From: Streptomyces olivochromogenes
Lineage (GTDB): Bacteria; Actinomycetota; Actinomycetes; Streptomycetales; Streptomycetaceae
Direction: 5' to 3'
Assembly: GCF_021538895.1 (NCBI RefSeq)
Contig: NZ_JADDRL010000028.1
Coordinates: 30,127-94,126, forward strand
Length of the DNA: 64,000 nt
This document shows, piece by piece, positions 36,262-44,577 of this stretch. A program made the translations under genes and the position numbers. Numbering within the stretch: the stretch's first letter is position 1; the number at the start of each line of letters is the position of its first letter. Under the pieces are notes generated by a model that saw only the letters and a list, made by a program, of their open reading frames with translations, did not search any database and was not told the origin of the DNA.

Positions 36262-37274
36262 ATGACCGCTCGCCGTCCGTGTCCGCCTGCGCCGGGTCCG
36301 TTGGAGGATACGCGGCCCGGTTCGACGACCTCTTCTTCAGCTTGGCCCAGCGGCGGGGGTTTCGTGAGTATCTGACCGGGCTGCTGGCGCCGCGGGAGCG
36401 GAACAAGACGATCACCTGTCTGGCAGGGGCGGAGCCGGTGGCGGGTGCGGGGATGCCGGGGGTGCAGCGGCTGCAGTTCTTCCTGTCCGAATCGCCCTGG
36501 GAGGCCGAGCCGGTCAACGACCGGCGGCTTGAGCTGCTGCGCGAGCGGTCGGCGACGGCTCCGCACGATGGCGGGGTCATCGTGATCGACGACTCCGGGG
36601 ACCGCGAGGACGGCACGGCGACCGCACATGTGGGCCGGCAGTGGCTGGGCCGGTTGGGCAAGACGGACAACGGCATCGTCACGGTGACCACGGTGTGGAC
36701 CGAGGGCCGTGTGTACTACCCGCTGTACGCGACTCCTTACACCCCCGCTCACCACTTCACCCGCGGCCGTTCCGATCCGGCCTTCCGCACGAAACCGCAG
36801 GTGGCCGCTGCTCTCGCGACCCGAGGCAAGGAGGCGGGCTTCGGCTGCCGGGCGGTGGTCGCCGACTGCGCCTACTCCGTCAGCGACGACTGGTACCTCG
36901 CACTGCGCGAGGCCGGCCTGAACTACGTGGTCGCACTCAAGCCGCACCGCGGCACCTGGGCCCGAGCCGACCAGCCGCACACCCCCATCGAAGCGGCCCA
37001 CGCCCTGACCTGGCGCGATGCCAAGCATCCCGGCGACTGGACACCCGTGGAGCGTCACTTCCGCGACGGGCACACCGAGACCTGGTGGGCCGCCGATGCC
37101 CGCCTGGGCGGCTACAGCCCCGACTCACCCTGCCGGCTGGTCGTGGCCACCATCGACCCAGCCCGCCTCCCGGAGAAGGCCACCTGGTACCTGGCCACCA
37201 ACCTGCCCCACCCCGACGCACCCCACGCCGCCACCAGCCCGCACCCGTCGGCCGACCTCGCCGAGATCGTCCGC
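36262..37274 (+). mobile_element. IS701-family transposase pseudogene
   Basis: The intact-looking start is ATG 36262 after a GGAGGCTGGAG stretch (MTARRPCPPAPGPLED). A one-base loss near 36322 shifts the frame into ARFDDLFFSLAQRRGFREYL, LLAPRERNKT and the catalytic VIVIDDSGD and VVADCAYSV motifs. At about 37274, after DLAEIVR, the sequence departs from the family where IYGIRHWIEQ is expected, so the third catalytic acid and the C-terminus are lost. The fragment at 382-709 is a near-identical partial copy. The start of the Tc-distal rearranged zone is here. Confidence 0.8.
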
Positions 37275-37279
37275 CGCAT

Positions 37280-37532
37280 CCGGGCGACCACCGGGGCCGG
37301 GGCCTGGAGGACGAGGTGCCGGACCGCCGCTGTGCGTCCTCGCTGGGTCGGGAAGCCCAGGTGTCGGAGCCGGAGTTCCAAAGTTTCCAAGGTCATGGGC
37401 TGCCCGGCTCGGCGGCCGGGGAAGGGCCATCGGGCGTCGGGGTTGGTCGCGGTCATGGTGTTCGGCCGCTGCCCCAGGTAGTCCAGCAGCATCTCGGCGA
37501 AGGGGGCCGGGACGGGCGACGGCGGGTCGCCG
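37280..37532 (-). pseudogene. Tyrosine recombinase/integrase C-terminal remnant
   Basis: On the minus strand the frame reads PFAEMLLDYLGQRPNTMTAT, WPFPGRRAGQPMTLETLELR, HLGFPTQRGRTAAVRHLVLQ and APAPVVAR, the region preceding the final catalytic H-x-x-Y of streptomycete site-specific tyrosine recombinases. It stops exactly at the IS701 break, so the catalytic tyrosine is missing. It probably belonged to an integrated element once present here. Confidence 0.55.
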
Positions 37533-37827
37533 AGCTCGGGACGGCTACCTGTACCGGCTGCTCAACGCTCCGCCGGAGGAGGAACAGCCACGCAAGCGCC
37601 GCCCGGCCGGGCTGCTGGACAAGCCCGCTCTGCGGCTGCTCGTCGCCCTCGTGGCCACCGAGAACCCCCGGCGGTCCCATCACGCCCGTACCGAGGTCGA
37701 ACGGTATGGGCAGGCGACCGAGGAGGAGCTGGCGACGATTCCGCGCGGCTTGATCGTCAAGCAGGTCACCCGCAGCACGAAGGCGAGCCTACAGGGGGGC
37801 GGGAGGATCCTGGGAGCGTGGCGCTAG
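37533..37827 (+). pseudogene. Unidentified 3' gene fragment
   Basis: The open frame reads DGYLYRLLNAPPEEEQPRKR, RPAGLLDKPALRLLVALVAT and VERYGQATEEELATIPRGLI to a stop at 37827. Composition is protein-like, but there is no start or ribosome site and the upstream side abuts the integrase remnant. I do not recognise it. Confidence 0.3.
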
Positions 37828-37918
37828 CGGTGTCCTGGGGAAGCGCAGGTAAGCCCTGGCAGGCGAGCGTCGGGCCCGTGTGGGTGTCACTGCATCCCAG
37901 GTAGTACACAGCAAGTTC

Positions 37919-37948
37919 GAGGGGTCATCGGCTTCGCGGTGGCCCCTC
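37919..37948 (+). terminator. Intrinsic terminator
   Basis: GAGGGGTC (37919-37926) pairs with GGCCCCTC (37941-37948) across 14 bases and is followed by TTTT, one of the few T-run terminators here. It probably ends transcription from the upstream debris and insulates the next gene. Confidence 0.65.
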
Positions 37949-37972
37949 TTTTCGTTCACTGATCAACCACAT

Positions 37973-38392
37973 ATGATCACCGGCCTACGAACCATGTGGG
38001 GGGCACATCTATATGCAATCGACACAGGGCGATCGCCCTCTTGGAAACTTGTTGACCGCTACGGCTGGCCGAAGGTACTCGCCTGCGCATGCGTCGTCGG
38101 TCTCCTAGGGGGATGGATCAGCTCGGAGATGAAGGGCAGTGACGGCCCGGACACCTCGTCCACCGGATACAAGGCTGGTTGGCGTGACGCATACCACTGG
38201 TCCTTTATCTACGAGGATGCGGACACGGCCCTGCATGACTGTGAAGCGGGCGTGACTCATGACAACGTGGTCGGCCAACTGGACAAGAAGACCGTCTACT
38301 TCAACGATCAGCAGTTGGTTGCCTGGTCACAAGGCTGTGTCGGTGCGCTCCGGAGCTTTGGCATGGTCATCCCCAAACAGTCCTGGGAGTAG
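37973..38392 (+). CDS. Hypothetical single-pass membrane protein
   Basis: A 139-residue protein from ATG 37973 (an ATG at 37994 is also possible; neither has a good ribosome site). A helix KVLACACVVGLLGGWI at about residues 40-55 is followed by an extracellular part with TGYKAGWRDAYHWSFIYEDA and two cysteines (HDCEAGVTH, SQGCVGALRS) likely to form a disulfide. The sequence is moderately lower in GC. Family unknown. It precedes, in the same direction, another small exported protein. Confidence 0.55.
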   Translation: MITGLRTMWGAHLYAIDTGRSPSWKLVDRYGWPKVLACACVVGLLGGWISSEMKGSDGPDTSSTGYKAGWRDAYHWSFIYEDADTALHDCEAGVTHDNVVGQLDKKTVYFNDQQLVAWSQGCVGALRSFGMVIPKQSWE

Positions 38393-38448
38393 TGATGACG
38401 GGAGAGTTAGGACGGGCCTGCCCCGTAAACAAAGAAAGGCCACCGGCC

Positions 38449-38477
38449 AGAGCCAGTCCCACGACGGGGCTGGCTCT
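38449..38477 (+). terminator. Strong hairpin between two small membrane-protein genes
   Basis: A 12-pair stem, AGAGCCAGTCCC (38449-38460) with GGGGCTGGCTCT (38466-38477; one G-T pair), has a 5-base loop. It lies only 16 bases before the start of the next gene, so it may terminate the upstream transcript or act as an attenuator near that gene's ribosome site. Confidence 0.6.
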
Positions 38478-38493
38478 TCCATGAGGAGAGACT

Positions 38494-38904
38494 GTGAACG
38501 GTAAGAAGAAGGCCCTGCTGATCGCTGGTGGCGTCCTGGTGGTGGCTGCCATCGCCAACGCGGGCAACAGTGACACCTCGGAGAAGGCGAAGCCCGCGGC
38601 GAAGATGTCCCCCTCCCCGAAGGCCAAGCCGACCCACGAGGCGCCGGCCAAGCTCGATGAGCCCAACGCGGCTGAGGAGAAGCAGCTCCTTCGCAAGCTG
38701 ACCTCGATCAACCCCGGAATCACGGTGAACAGGGAGCGGGCCATACGCCGGTCCGTGAGCACCTGCCAGGAGATCCAGGACGGGCAGAAGGGGAAGCAGC
38801 TCGTGAAGGACGTCAGCTACCGCTTCACTGGTGGGAACGCCACGGTGGACGAGCGCCAGGCGGCCGAGGTCATCCAGGCCGTGAAGGACACGTTCTGCGG
38901 CTGA
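38494..38904 (+). CDS. Small exported DUF732-like protein
   Basis: A 136-residue protein from GTG 38494 with AGGAGA upstream. An N-terminal helix (KKALLIAGGVLVVAAIANAG) acts as signal anchor and is followed by a K/P/S-rich linker. The C-terminal domain, with LLRKLTSINPGITVNRERAI, TCQEIQDGQKGKQLVKDVSY and AAEVIQAVKDTFCG, has the helix-cysteine pattern of DUF732 proteins; the two cysteines likely pair outside the cell. Function unknown. Confidence 0.65.
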   Translation: MNGKKKALLIAGGVLVVAAIANAGNSDTSEKAKPAAKMSPSPKAKPTHEAPAKLDEPNAAEEKQLLRKLTSINPGITVNRERAIRRSVSTCQEIQDGQKGKQLVKDVSYRFTGGNATVDERQAAEVIQAVKDTFCG

Positions 38905-39059
38905 GGTGTGAAACAAAGTCGGGTGGGTCCGCCGGTTCGGCGGACCCACCCGAACCCGGACCCACCCGGATACCGCTATGACCGCACCACCCGCCGATTC
39001 GGCTTCGAACCCCCATCGGAAGACGCCAACCCACGGCCTTCCCGCATCTGCACGATGCC

Positions 39060-39222
39060 GCCGGCAGCGGCCCGGCTGTCGCTGGGGGCTGTGCGCGACA
39101 CCGCTTCGGGCAGGCTTCGGCGGCGGCGATGTCGTAGCCGGTGTAGCGGTTGGGTTGCGGGTGAGGGCCTTGGCGAGCAGGTCGTCGATAGTGGGCCGGT
39201 TCTCGGGCTGCAGAGCGGTCAT
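39060..39222 (-). pseudogene. Frameshifted small partner of the sigma-factor gene
   Basis: An ATG at 39222 overlaps the sigma-factor stop (ATGA) and begins MTALQPENRPTIDDLLAKAL TRNP. After that, the sensible sequence NRYTGYDIAAAEACPKRCRA continues in another frame. Small proteins of this look follow similar sigma factors in Streptomyces. A one-base shift near 39160 breaks it. Confidence 0.4.
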
Positions 39223-39656
39223 GAGCGGTTCTTCCCGTCGGGGTGCTCCGGGGAGGGGAGTTTGAGCAGGGTGGCGAGGCGCTGGCGGCCGGTGCGGAGC
39301 TGGGACCGGACGGTGGCTTCCTCGTTGCCCACCAGTACGGCGGCCTCGGCGGCGGTGAAGCCCATGCCGTAGTGCAGCAGGATCGCATCACGCTGCAGTT
39401 CGCTGAGCGAGGCGACGGCGGCGTACAGGGCGATGGTGTCGGCGAGGGTGTCGTAGGGGTCGTCGGTGTGGCCGGCGAGCGCGGCCTCGAACGCGGCCGT
39501 CTCCATCAGCTCGGGGCGGCGCCGACGCTTGCGGTGCATGTCGATGATGCGGCGCTTGAGGATCGTCCAGGTATAGCCCTCCAGGTTCTCTATCTGCGAC
39601 ATCCCCAGCCAGCGGTCCATGACCTGGTCGAACGTCAGGTCGACAGCCTCCGCCAT
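39219..39656 (-). pseudogene. RNA polymerase sigma-70-family (ECF-like) factor, 5' lost to IS3
   Basis: The frame contains a region-2-like segment (FDQVMDRWLGMSQIENLEGY then WTILKRRIIDMHRKRRRRPE) and a region-4 helix-turn-helix (LSELQRDAILLHYGMGFTAA, then EAAVLVGNEEATVRSQLRTG). The N-terminal part of region 2 is replaced at about 39657 by the IS3 OrfB segment, and no native start remains. The hybrid frame that runs into IS DNA is unlikely to make a working factor. Confidence 0.7.
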
Positions 39657-39849
39657 ACGTCCCGTCGGAGTCCGTGTGGATGGCCCGGATCTTATCGGCC
39701 AGGTCCTCGTCGGCCTGCTCGCGCTCGGCGCGGGCGTCACGCCCGTCTCGCCACTCGTAGTAGCTGGAGCGGGCCACCTCAAGGAGTCGGCACAACCGCT
39801 GGACCTCGTGGGCCTGCCGGTGGTCCTCAATGAACTGGCAGCGGTTCAC
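39657..39849 (-). mobile_element. IS3-family OrfB N-terminal fragment
   Basis: Reads MNRCQFIEDHRQAHEVQRLC, RLLEVARSSYYEWRDGRDAR and IRAIHTDSDGTYG, the HTH_21-type start of IS3 OrfB. It breaks at 39657 into the sigma-factor remnant, before the DDE catalytic core. The ATG overlaps the end of OrfA, the normal arrangement for programmed frameshifting. Confidence 0.8.
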
Positions 39850-40205
39850 CAGGTCATCTCGGTCGCGAAAAACTTCGTGGCCTTGCGCAGGATGTCGCGT
39901 TCCTCGGCGAGCGTCGCGTTCTGTTTGCGCACCTGCTTCAGCTCGGTGCGCAGTGCCGATATCTCGGCCTGTAGTTCTTCGCGGGTGGGCTCGCTCACCG
40001 TTGCCGGCTCCTTGGTCTTCCTCGTCGTGCTCATGGTCGTGCCCAGCTCGCCCTGGCGGGACCGCTCGGCCCGCACCCAGTCCCGCAGTGTGCCCCGGCT
40101 CACGCCCAGGTCCTCCGCGACCTCGGCCAGGGTCAGGTCCGGATCAGACAGGTACAGCGCGACGGCATCCGCCTTGAACTCCGGCGAGTAGAACTTCATC
40201 ACCAT
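39846..40205 (-). mobile_element. IS3-family OrfA
   Basis: A 119-residue OrfA with helix-turn-helix (FKADAVALYLSDPDLTLAEV, AEDLGVSRGTLRDWVRAE) and a C-terminal leucine-zipper-like coiled coil (LQAEISALRTELKQVRKQNA, LAEERDILRKATKFFATE). GGAG precedes ATG 40205. Intact, but its OrfB partner is truncated, so the element cannot transpose by itself. The upstream end is fused to IS481 DNA near 40214. Confidence 0.8.
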
Positions 40206-40214
40206 AAGGGACAT

Positions 40215-41105
40215 CTCCTCCCCGGCCCCAGGTCAGGGACCGGATCAAGGTGTCCACTCCCCGGGGGGAGGTGCCATTCGGTCTGCAGGGTGCGGTTGAA
40301 CCGTTCGACCTTTCCGTTGGTCCACGGGCAGTGCGGGCGGTGAACTTCTGGCGTGCGCCGAGTGCTTGGCATGCGGTCTGGAAGTCGTGCGAGAGCCGGT
40401 AGTTCTTGGCGTTGTCGGTCATGACCCGCTCGATGCGGGTGATGCCGTGAGCGTGGAAGAACGCGGCTGCGCGGGTGAGAAAGCCCCGCGCAGGTGGTGC
40501 CTTTCTCGTCGGGGAGGATCTCGGCGTAGGCGAGGCGGGAGTGGTCGTCGACGGCAGCGTGGATGTAGTCGTAACCCAGACCCCGGAGCGATCCGGGTCG
40601 TTCACCGCGGCCGTGGGCGCGATGGCCGCCGCCAGCGGGGATCCTGCCGAGCTTCTTGACGTCGACATGGATCATGTCGCCGGGCCGGGAGTGTTCGTAG
40701 CGGCGGCTGCTGGCCCTGGTGGCGCGGATGACCTGGCCGGTCAGCGGGTCGCAGGCGGACAGCGGCGGCACCTGGTGGCGGCTGAGGATCCGGCTGATGG
40801 TGCGGGCGGGGACGCCGGTGTGCTCAGCCAGGGCGTCGGGACCGGTGCGCAGGGCGCGGCGGGCTTTGAGCACGCGCTGTTCGACGGCCGCAGGTGTGCG
40901 GGTGGGACGGCGGTGCGGACTGCTGCTGCGGTCCTGCAGCCTGCTCCAGCCCTCGGCGCGGTAGCGGTTCACCCAGCGATGAGCGCACTGGTGGGAGACG
41001 CCGAGTTCCTTTGCGACGTGGGCGACCGGACGCCGGTCCAGTACGACACGACGCACCAGCAGGCATCTGCCGTGAAAAGGTCAGCCGGGCATTAGCGTGG
41101 GCCAC
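40215..41105 (-). mobile_element. IS481-family transposase pseudogene
   Basis: Pieces in different minus-strand frames reconstruct an IS481 transposase: MAHANARLTF at 41105, then HGRCLLVRRVVLDRRPVAHV, AKELGVSHQCAHRWVNRYRA and GDMIHVDVKKLGRIPAGGGH, then in another frame FFHAHGITRIERVMTDNAKN and finally WTNGKVERFNRTLQTEWH. Shifts occur near 41068, 40480 and 40330. The last catalytic glutamate segment is present, but the C-terminus is cut by the IS3 element. IS3 thus inserted into or next to a decaying IS481. Confidence 0.75.
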
Positions 41106-41409
41106 CAGGACCTCCGAGGTGAATGAAGACGCCTATCTCCACTACGCCCGGAGGTCCTTCGTGCACGGCCGTCTGCGTGCGCTGGCCGCTCGGCGGCGTC
41201 GCCACATCGTAGATGGCGTACGCGACAGCTGTGGCGAGCAGCAGCCTGCCGCCGATTGGCGGTCGACCTTGCCAAATCGATGGCTCCGGGCGGCGCCCAC
41301 GGCCCGTCAAAGGAGCCGTTAAAGATCTCTTGACAGATGCGCGCCCCTGCATACGCCACGTTCTCGGAGGTCGGCCTAAGATGCCGAGCGGTCAGGGGAG
41401 GGCGAACGT
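41106..41409. other. 304 bases without a supported gene
   Basis: Contains the outer IS481 end and the promoter of the membrane-protein gene at 41410. Frames on both strands look like shadows. No inverted repeat was identified. Confidence 0.35.
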
Positions 41410-41946
41410 ATGGGCGAGAGCCTACGCAAGATCTTGCTGTGGGGACGGGCCCTGCAAGAGTGGTGGTCGGACCGTCTGGGTAAGGAGATCGTCTCCGCAT
41501 GGGCGGCAGGTATCGTTTTGGGCGTTCCCGCCTGGATCTTCATCGAGATTTTCTGGCACCCGGACTCGATCCTCGGTGACGGCGGGCTCGCCGCCTTCGG
41601 GCTGCTTATCATCCTGGCTGTCGCAACGCTCTTCGCATGGACGGGCGTCATGATCGTCCGCGAGACGATCGCCGAGTCCCGCATGACTACAGCTCGCGCC
41701 CGGCGCAGGTTGCTCACGATTCAGGTACTTATGGCCGGGGCGGCCGGGTGGGTCGCACTGCGGGCGATCTTGGTCTTCGGTAATCACGTGTCGCCGACCG
41801 TAGCCCTGATCTCGGCGATTCCGCTGGCGGCTCCGTACTCACTCGCGTTCCTGGTACTCGTCATGCGCGAGGACGTCCGGTGGCGCGTGGTCCGTGCTGT
41901 GCTACCCGCGCCGATTGCCCTGGTGGTGCTGCTCCGGTTCATGTGA
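41410..41946 (+). CDS. Four-helix membrane protein, unknown function
   Basis: A 178-residue protein from ATG 41410 with GGGGAGGG upstream. Helices are at about residues 30-48 (AWAAGIVLGVPAWIFIEIFW), 60-82 (GLLIILAVATLFAWTGVMIV), 104-122 (LMAGAAGWVALRAILVF) and 130-170 (VALISAIPLAAPYSLAFLVL). A short cytosolic basic loop (TARARRRLLTI) separates the pairs. No catalytic or transport motif is visible. Confidence 0.7.
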   Translation: MGESLRKILLWGRALQEWWSDRLGKEIVSAWAAGIVLGVPAWIFIEIFWHPDSILGDGGLAAFGLLIILAVATLFAWTGVMIVRETIAESRMTTARARRRLLTIQVLMAGAAGWVALRAILVFGNHVSPTVALISAIPLAAPYSLAFLVLVMREDVRWRVVRAVLPAPIALVVLLRFM

Positions 41947-42007
41947 CTCGCTGCGTGGTGCCTGGATTCATCTGCCACGGCGGCATCCACCCTCCTCAAC
42001 CCACCAC

Positions 42008-42295
42008 TTACCCCAGCTCCCATCCGTCTGCCGTCGACCCACATACCGTGGAGCGGGCGTGGTTCCTGGCGTCCAGGTGGAGCGCGCCACTGTACGAACG
42101 ACTGTCTGGATTGATCACGGCGCCGCTCGGCAGGCCTGACCCGCCGAACGATTGACGCTTCGAGCTGTCCTCTCCAGGAACTATGAATGTGGAGATTGGG
42201 GCGGCCACGCAACCGCAAGACACCAAGGCGAGCAATACGATGCGCCCTACTCGCCCAGGGAACCTGGACACATCCGCCATGCCGTCGTCCTCCAT
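42008..42295 (-). CDS. Small exported protein, possible lipoprotein
   Basis: A 95-residue protein. GAGGAG lies 6 bases before ATG 42295; the ATG 15 bases downstream is also possible. After FPGRVGR comes IVLLALVSCGCVAAPISTFI, a signal or anchor helix with cysteines that only loosely resembles a lipobox. The rest is short and polar. It is downstream of the repeated intergenic module at 42345-42492. Family unknown. Confidence 0.5.
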   Translation of the reverse strand: MEDDGMADVSRFPGRVGRIVLLALVSCGCVAAPISTFIVPGEDSSKRQSFGGSGLPSGAVINPDSRSYSGALHLDARNHARSTVCGSTADGWELG

Positions 42296-42344
42296 GCCTT
42301 GCTCCTCGGGCTGCGAGCGGCAGTGTACGCGCGGTCGGCGGACG

Positions 42345-42492
42345 GCTTGGAGGTGCGGCCTCATCCCTATCAGGTCGATCACGGAGCCCTGGGGGGGATG
42401 GTTCCTGGCCTGTCGACGGTCTATCGACCGTGGGGGGCCGCTTTCGTACGGTTGCGTTCGCCGCTGTTGGTGTCAACCGTTGGTGTCAGGCG
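42345..42492 (-). repeat. Conserved intergenic module with tandem 13-bp repeats, copy A
   Basis: Shares with 59184-59332 the block GGCCTCATC-N3-TATCAGGTCGATCAC, then about 80 divergent bases, then GTTGGTGTCA-ACCGTTGGTGTCA. On the minus strand the last block is a tandem TGACACCAAC repeat spaced 13 bases. Both copies lie upstream of a small minus-strand membrane/exported gene. Confidence 0.6.
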
Positions 42493-42564
42493 CTCACGAC
42501 GACTTGAGCGCCCAGGCGCTTGGGTCGAGAACGGGCCGCGTGGCGGCGTGCGAAGAGGTCGCTT

Positions 42565-44139
42565 TCAGTGCTTCCGTCGACGCCCGCCCCGGCCCGCAGC
42601 CGCTCCAGCAGCCGCCACCGCGCCCGCTGTCGCCGTTTCCGTCTGTGGACGGCGCCGGTCCGCCGAGACCACCAGAGCCGCAAGGGCGGTGGTGACCGGC
42701 ACCGAGGCGACCAAGCCGATCGATCCGACCAGCGTGCGGACGATCTCCTCGGCGACCAGCTCGCTGTTGGCAACCGTGCCCACACCGCTCTGTGCGATGG
42801 AGAAGAGCAGTAGCAGCGGCAGCGCGGCACCGGCGTACGCGAGGACGAGGGTGTTGACCACGGAGGCGATGTGGTCGCGGCCGATGCGGATAGCTGCCCC
42901 GTACAGCCCGCGCCAGCCCATCGACGGATTGGCCTCGTGCAGCTCCCAGACCGCCGACGTCTGCGTCACCGTTACGTCGTCGAGTACGCCGAGGGAACCG
43001 ATGATGACGCCGGCGAGCAGCAATCCGCTCATGTCGATCGACGGATACAGGCCATGTATCAGGCCAGTGTTGTCGTCCGTGTTGCCGGTGAGTGCGGCCC
43101 AGCCGATGAACTGCGAACCGAGGATGCCGATCAACAGCAGCGAGACGAGCGTGCCGAGCACCGCCACCGACGTACGGGCCGACAGGCCGTGACACATGTA
43201 CAGAGCGATCAGCATGATGGCGCTCGATCCGACCACCGCCACGAGCAGTGGATTCGCACCCTGCAGGATCGCCGGCAGGATGAAGAAGTTCAGCACCATG
43301 AAACTGATGGCCAGCGCGACCAGCGCCATCACCCCGCGCAGCCGACCCACGACCACGACGGCGAGCGCGAAGATGCCGGCCAGCAGACCCATCGGGAATC
43401 GACGGTTCACGTCGGCGACCGAGTACTGCAGATCCTTCGGCGCGGAGGGCTCGTAGGCGACCACCACCTTCTCGCCCTCGTCCAACTGCCGTGACTGGTC
43501 CGGCTGCACGATCTCGGTGAACGTACGACCCTCGTCCTTGCCGGTGTCGACCCGGATCGTGGCCTTCTTGCAGGTGCCGTTCGCCTCCTGCGCCGCCGAG
43601 TTTCCCTCGGCTGTCGAGGCGTCGCCGGTGGGGGCCTCGCCGGAGGCGTTCACCGACCTGCAGCTCACCTCGACGACGTTGGTGACCGTGGCCTGCTGCC
43701 TCTGCTGGTCGAGGCCGACACCGGTGCGCTTGTGCGGCGGCGCCCCACCCGGCCACAGCACCACGAGCCCTACTACTACCGCGACGGTGAAGGGGATCAA
43801 GATCGCCGCAATGACCTTGCGCAGGTGCCGGGAGACCGGCGTGGCAGGCCCATGGCTGTGGCCGTGGGTGTGCGTGTGTCCGTGACCGCCGGCGCCCGCT
43901 CCGGGGCCGTGGTCGGGGCCATCTCCGGTGCCCGTCACGGGGGCATGCCCGTGGCCTATGGCCGGAGAGGGAGTATGGCCGGTGCCGGTATCGGGTCCGA
44001 AACCAGGGTGGGGTGCTGACTCGGGAGGATCCCCGTACTGATAGTTGTGGCCGTACTCGTTCGTGCGACCACCCCTGGCTCGGGGCGGGTTGCCGACCCC
44101 GTTCCAGTCTCCGCTGCTCTGCCGGTCAGCGGCTCCCAT
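42565..44139 (-). CDS. YibE/F-family multi-pass membrane protein
   Basis: A 524-residue protein. The first 100 residues are cytosolic and rich in H, G and P (GHGHTHTHGHSHG), perhaps metal-binding. A helix (AAILIPFTVAVVVGLVVLWP) leads to an extracellular domain with two cysteines (EVSCRSVNASG, NGTCKKATI). From about residue 245 there are seven or so helices containing family motifs: ALAISFMVLNFFILPAILQG, DMSGLLLAGVIIGSLGVLDD and VTVTQTSAVWELHEANP. YibE/F proteins are poorly characterised membrane proteins. GAGGGAGA precedes the ATG at 44139. Confidence 0.88.
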   Translation of the reverse strand: MGAADRQSSGDWNGVGNPPRARGGRTNEYGHNYQYGDPPESAPHPGFGPDTGTGHTPSPAIGHGHAPVTGTGDGPDHGPGAGAGGHGHTHTHGHSHGPATPVSRHLRKVIAAILIPFTVAVVVGLVVLWPGGAPPHKRTGVGLDQQRQQATVTNVVEVSCRSVNASGEAPTGDASTAEGNSAAQEANGTCKKATIRVDTGKDEGRTFTEIVQPDQSRQLDEGEKVVVAYEPSAPKDLQYSVADVNRRFPMGLLAGIFALAVVVVGRLRGVMALVALAISFMVLNFFILPAILQGANPLLVAVVGSSAIMLIALYMCHGLSARTSVAVLGTLVSLLLIGILGSQFIGWAALTGNTDDNTGLIHGLYPSIDMSGLLLAGVIIGSLGVLDDVTVTQTSAVWELHEANPSMGWRGLYGAAIRIGRDHIASVVNTLVLAYAGAALPLLLLFSIAQSGVGTVANSELVAEEIVRTLVGSIGLVASVPVTTALAALVVSADRRRPQTETATAGAVAAAGAAAGRGGRRRKH

Positions 44140-44277
44140 GCCGTCTCCCTCGCGGTTGTCCGTGTCCCCCTCCCGAGCCGGGCATGCGCGGCGGCTCTGA
44201 GGAAGGGTACGGGAACGGCTGGGTCGAGTCTCAGTCGATCATCGCGAGAACATCGGGAACCCTCTGTTCATCGTGCC

Positions 44278-44406
44278 ATGGATCATGGGACCTCTTTCAC
44301 CGGCAGCGACATTTTGCGGGCTTCGCAGCGGCTGACCGCCCACTACCTCCGTCACGGCGCCGACCGGCCGAGCGACGATCAGAGCAGGCCGCGCTGGGAG
44401 GAGTGA
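44278..44406 (+). CDS. Possible 42-residue protein
   Basis: Reads MDHGTSFTGSDILRASQRLT then AHYLRHGADRPSDDQSRP. Composition is plausible for a small soluble protein, but there is no ribosome site, so confidence is low. It lies in the 438-base gap between the YibE/F and protease genes, divergent from the former and convergent with the latter. The rest of the gap shows only the terminator at 44495. Confidence 0.25.
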   Translation: MDHGTSFTGSDILRASQRLTAHYLRHGADRPSDDQSRPRWEE

Positions 44407-44494
44407 CCCGACCGGGACGCGGGCGCCGCCGTCCCCCGGCCGGCCGTGGAGGAGTGACGACGCGCGCGCCCGGGGTGCCGCCGGGCAGACGGCC

Positions 44495-44520
44495 GGCCCC
44501 CTCGGGTTTCCGAGGGGGCC
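44495..44520 (-). terminator. Strong terminator downstream of the S8 protease gene
   Basis: GGCCCCCTCGG (44495-44505) and CCGAGGGGGCC (44510-44520) form a perfect 11-pair stem with a GTTT loop, about 57 bases beyond the protease stop. Confidence 0.7.
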
Positions 44521-44577
44521 GTGACCCGGAAGGCGCCGTGGTCGAGAGGGCGCCTGGCGGGTCGTGCCGCGGTGGCG

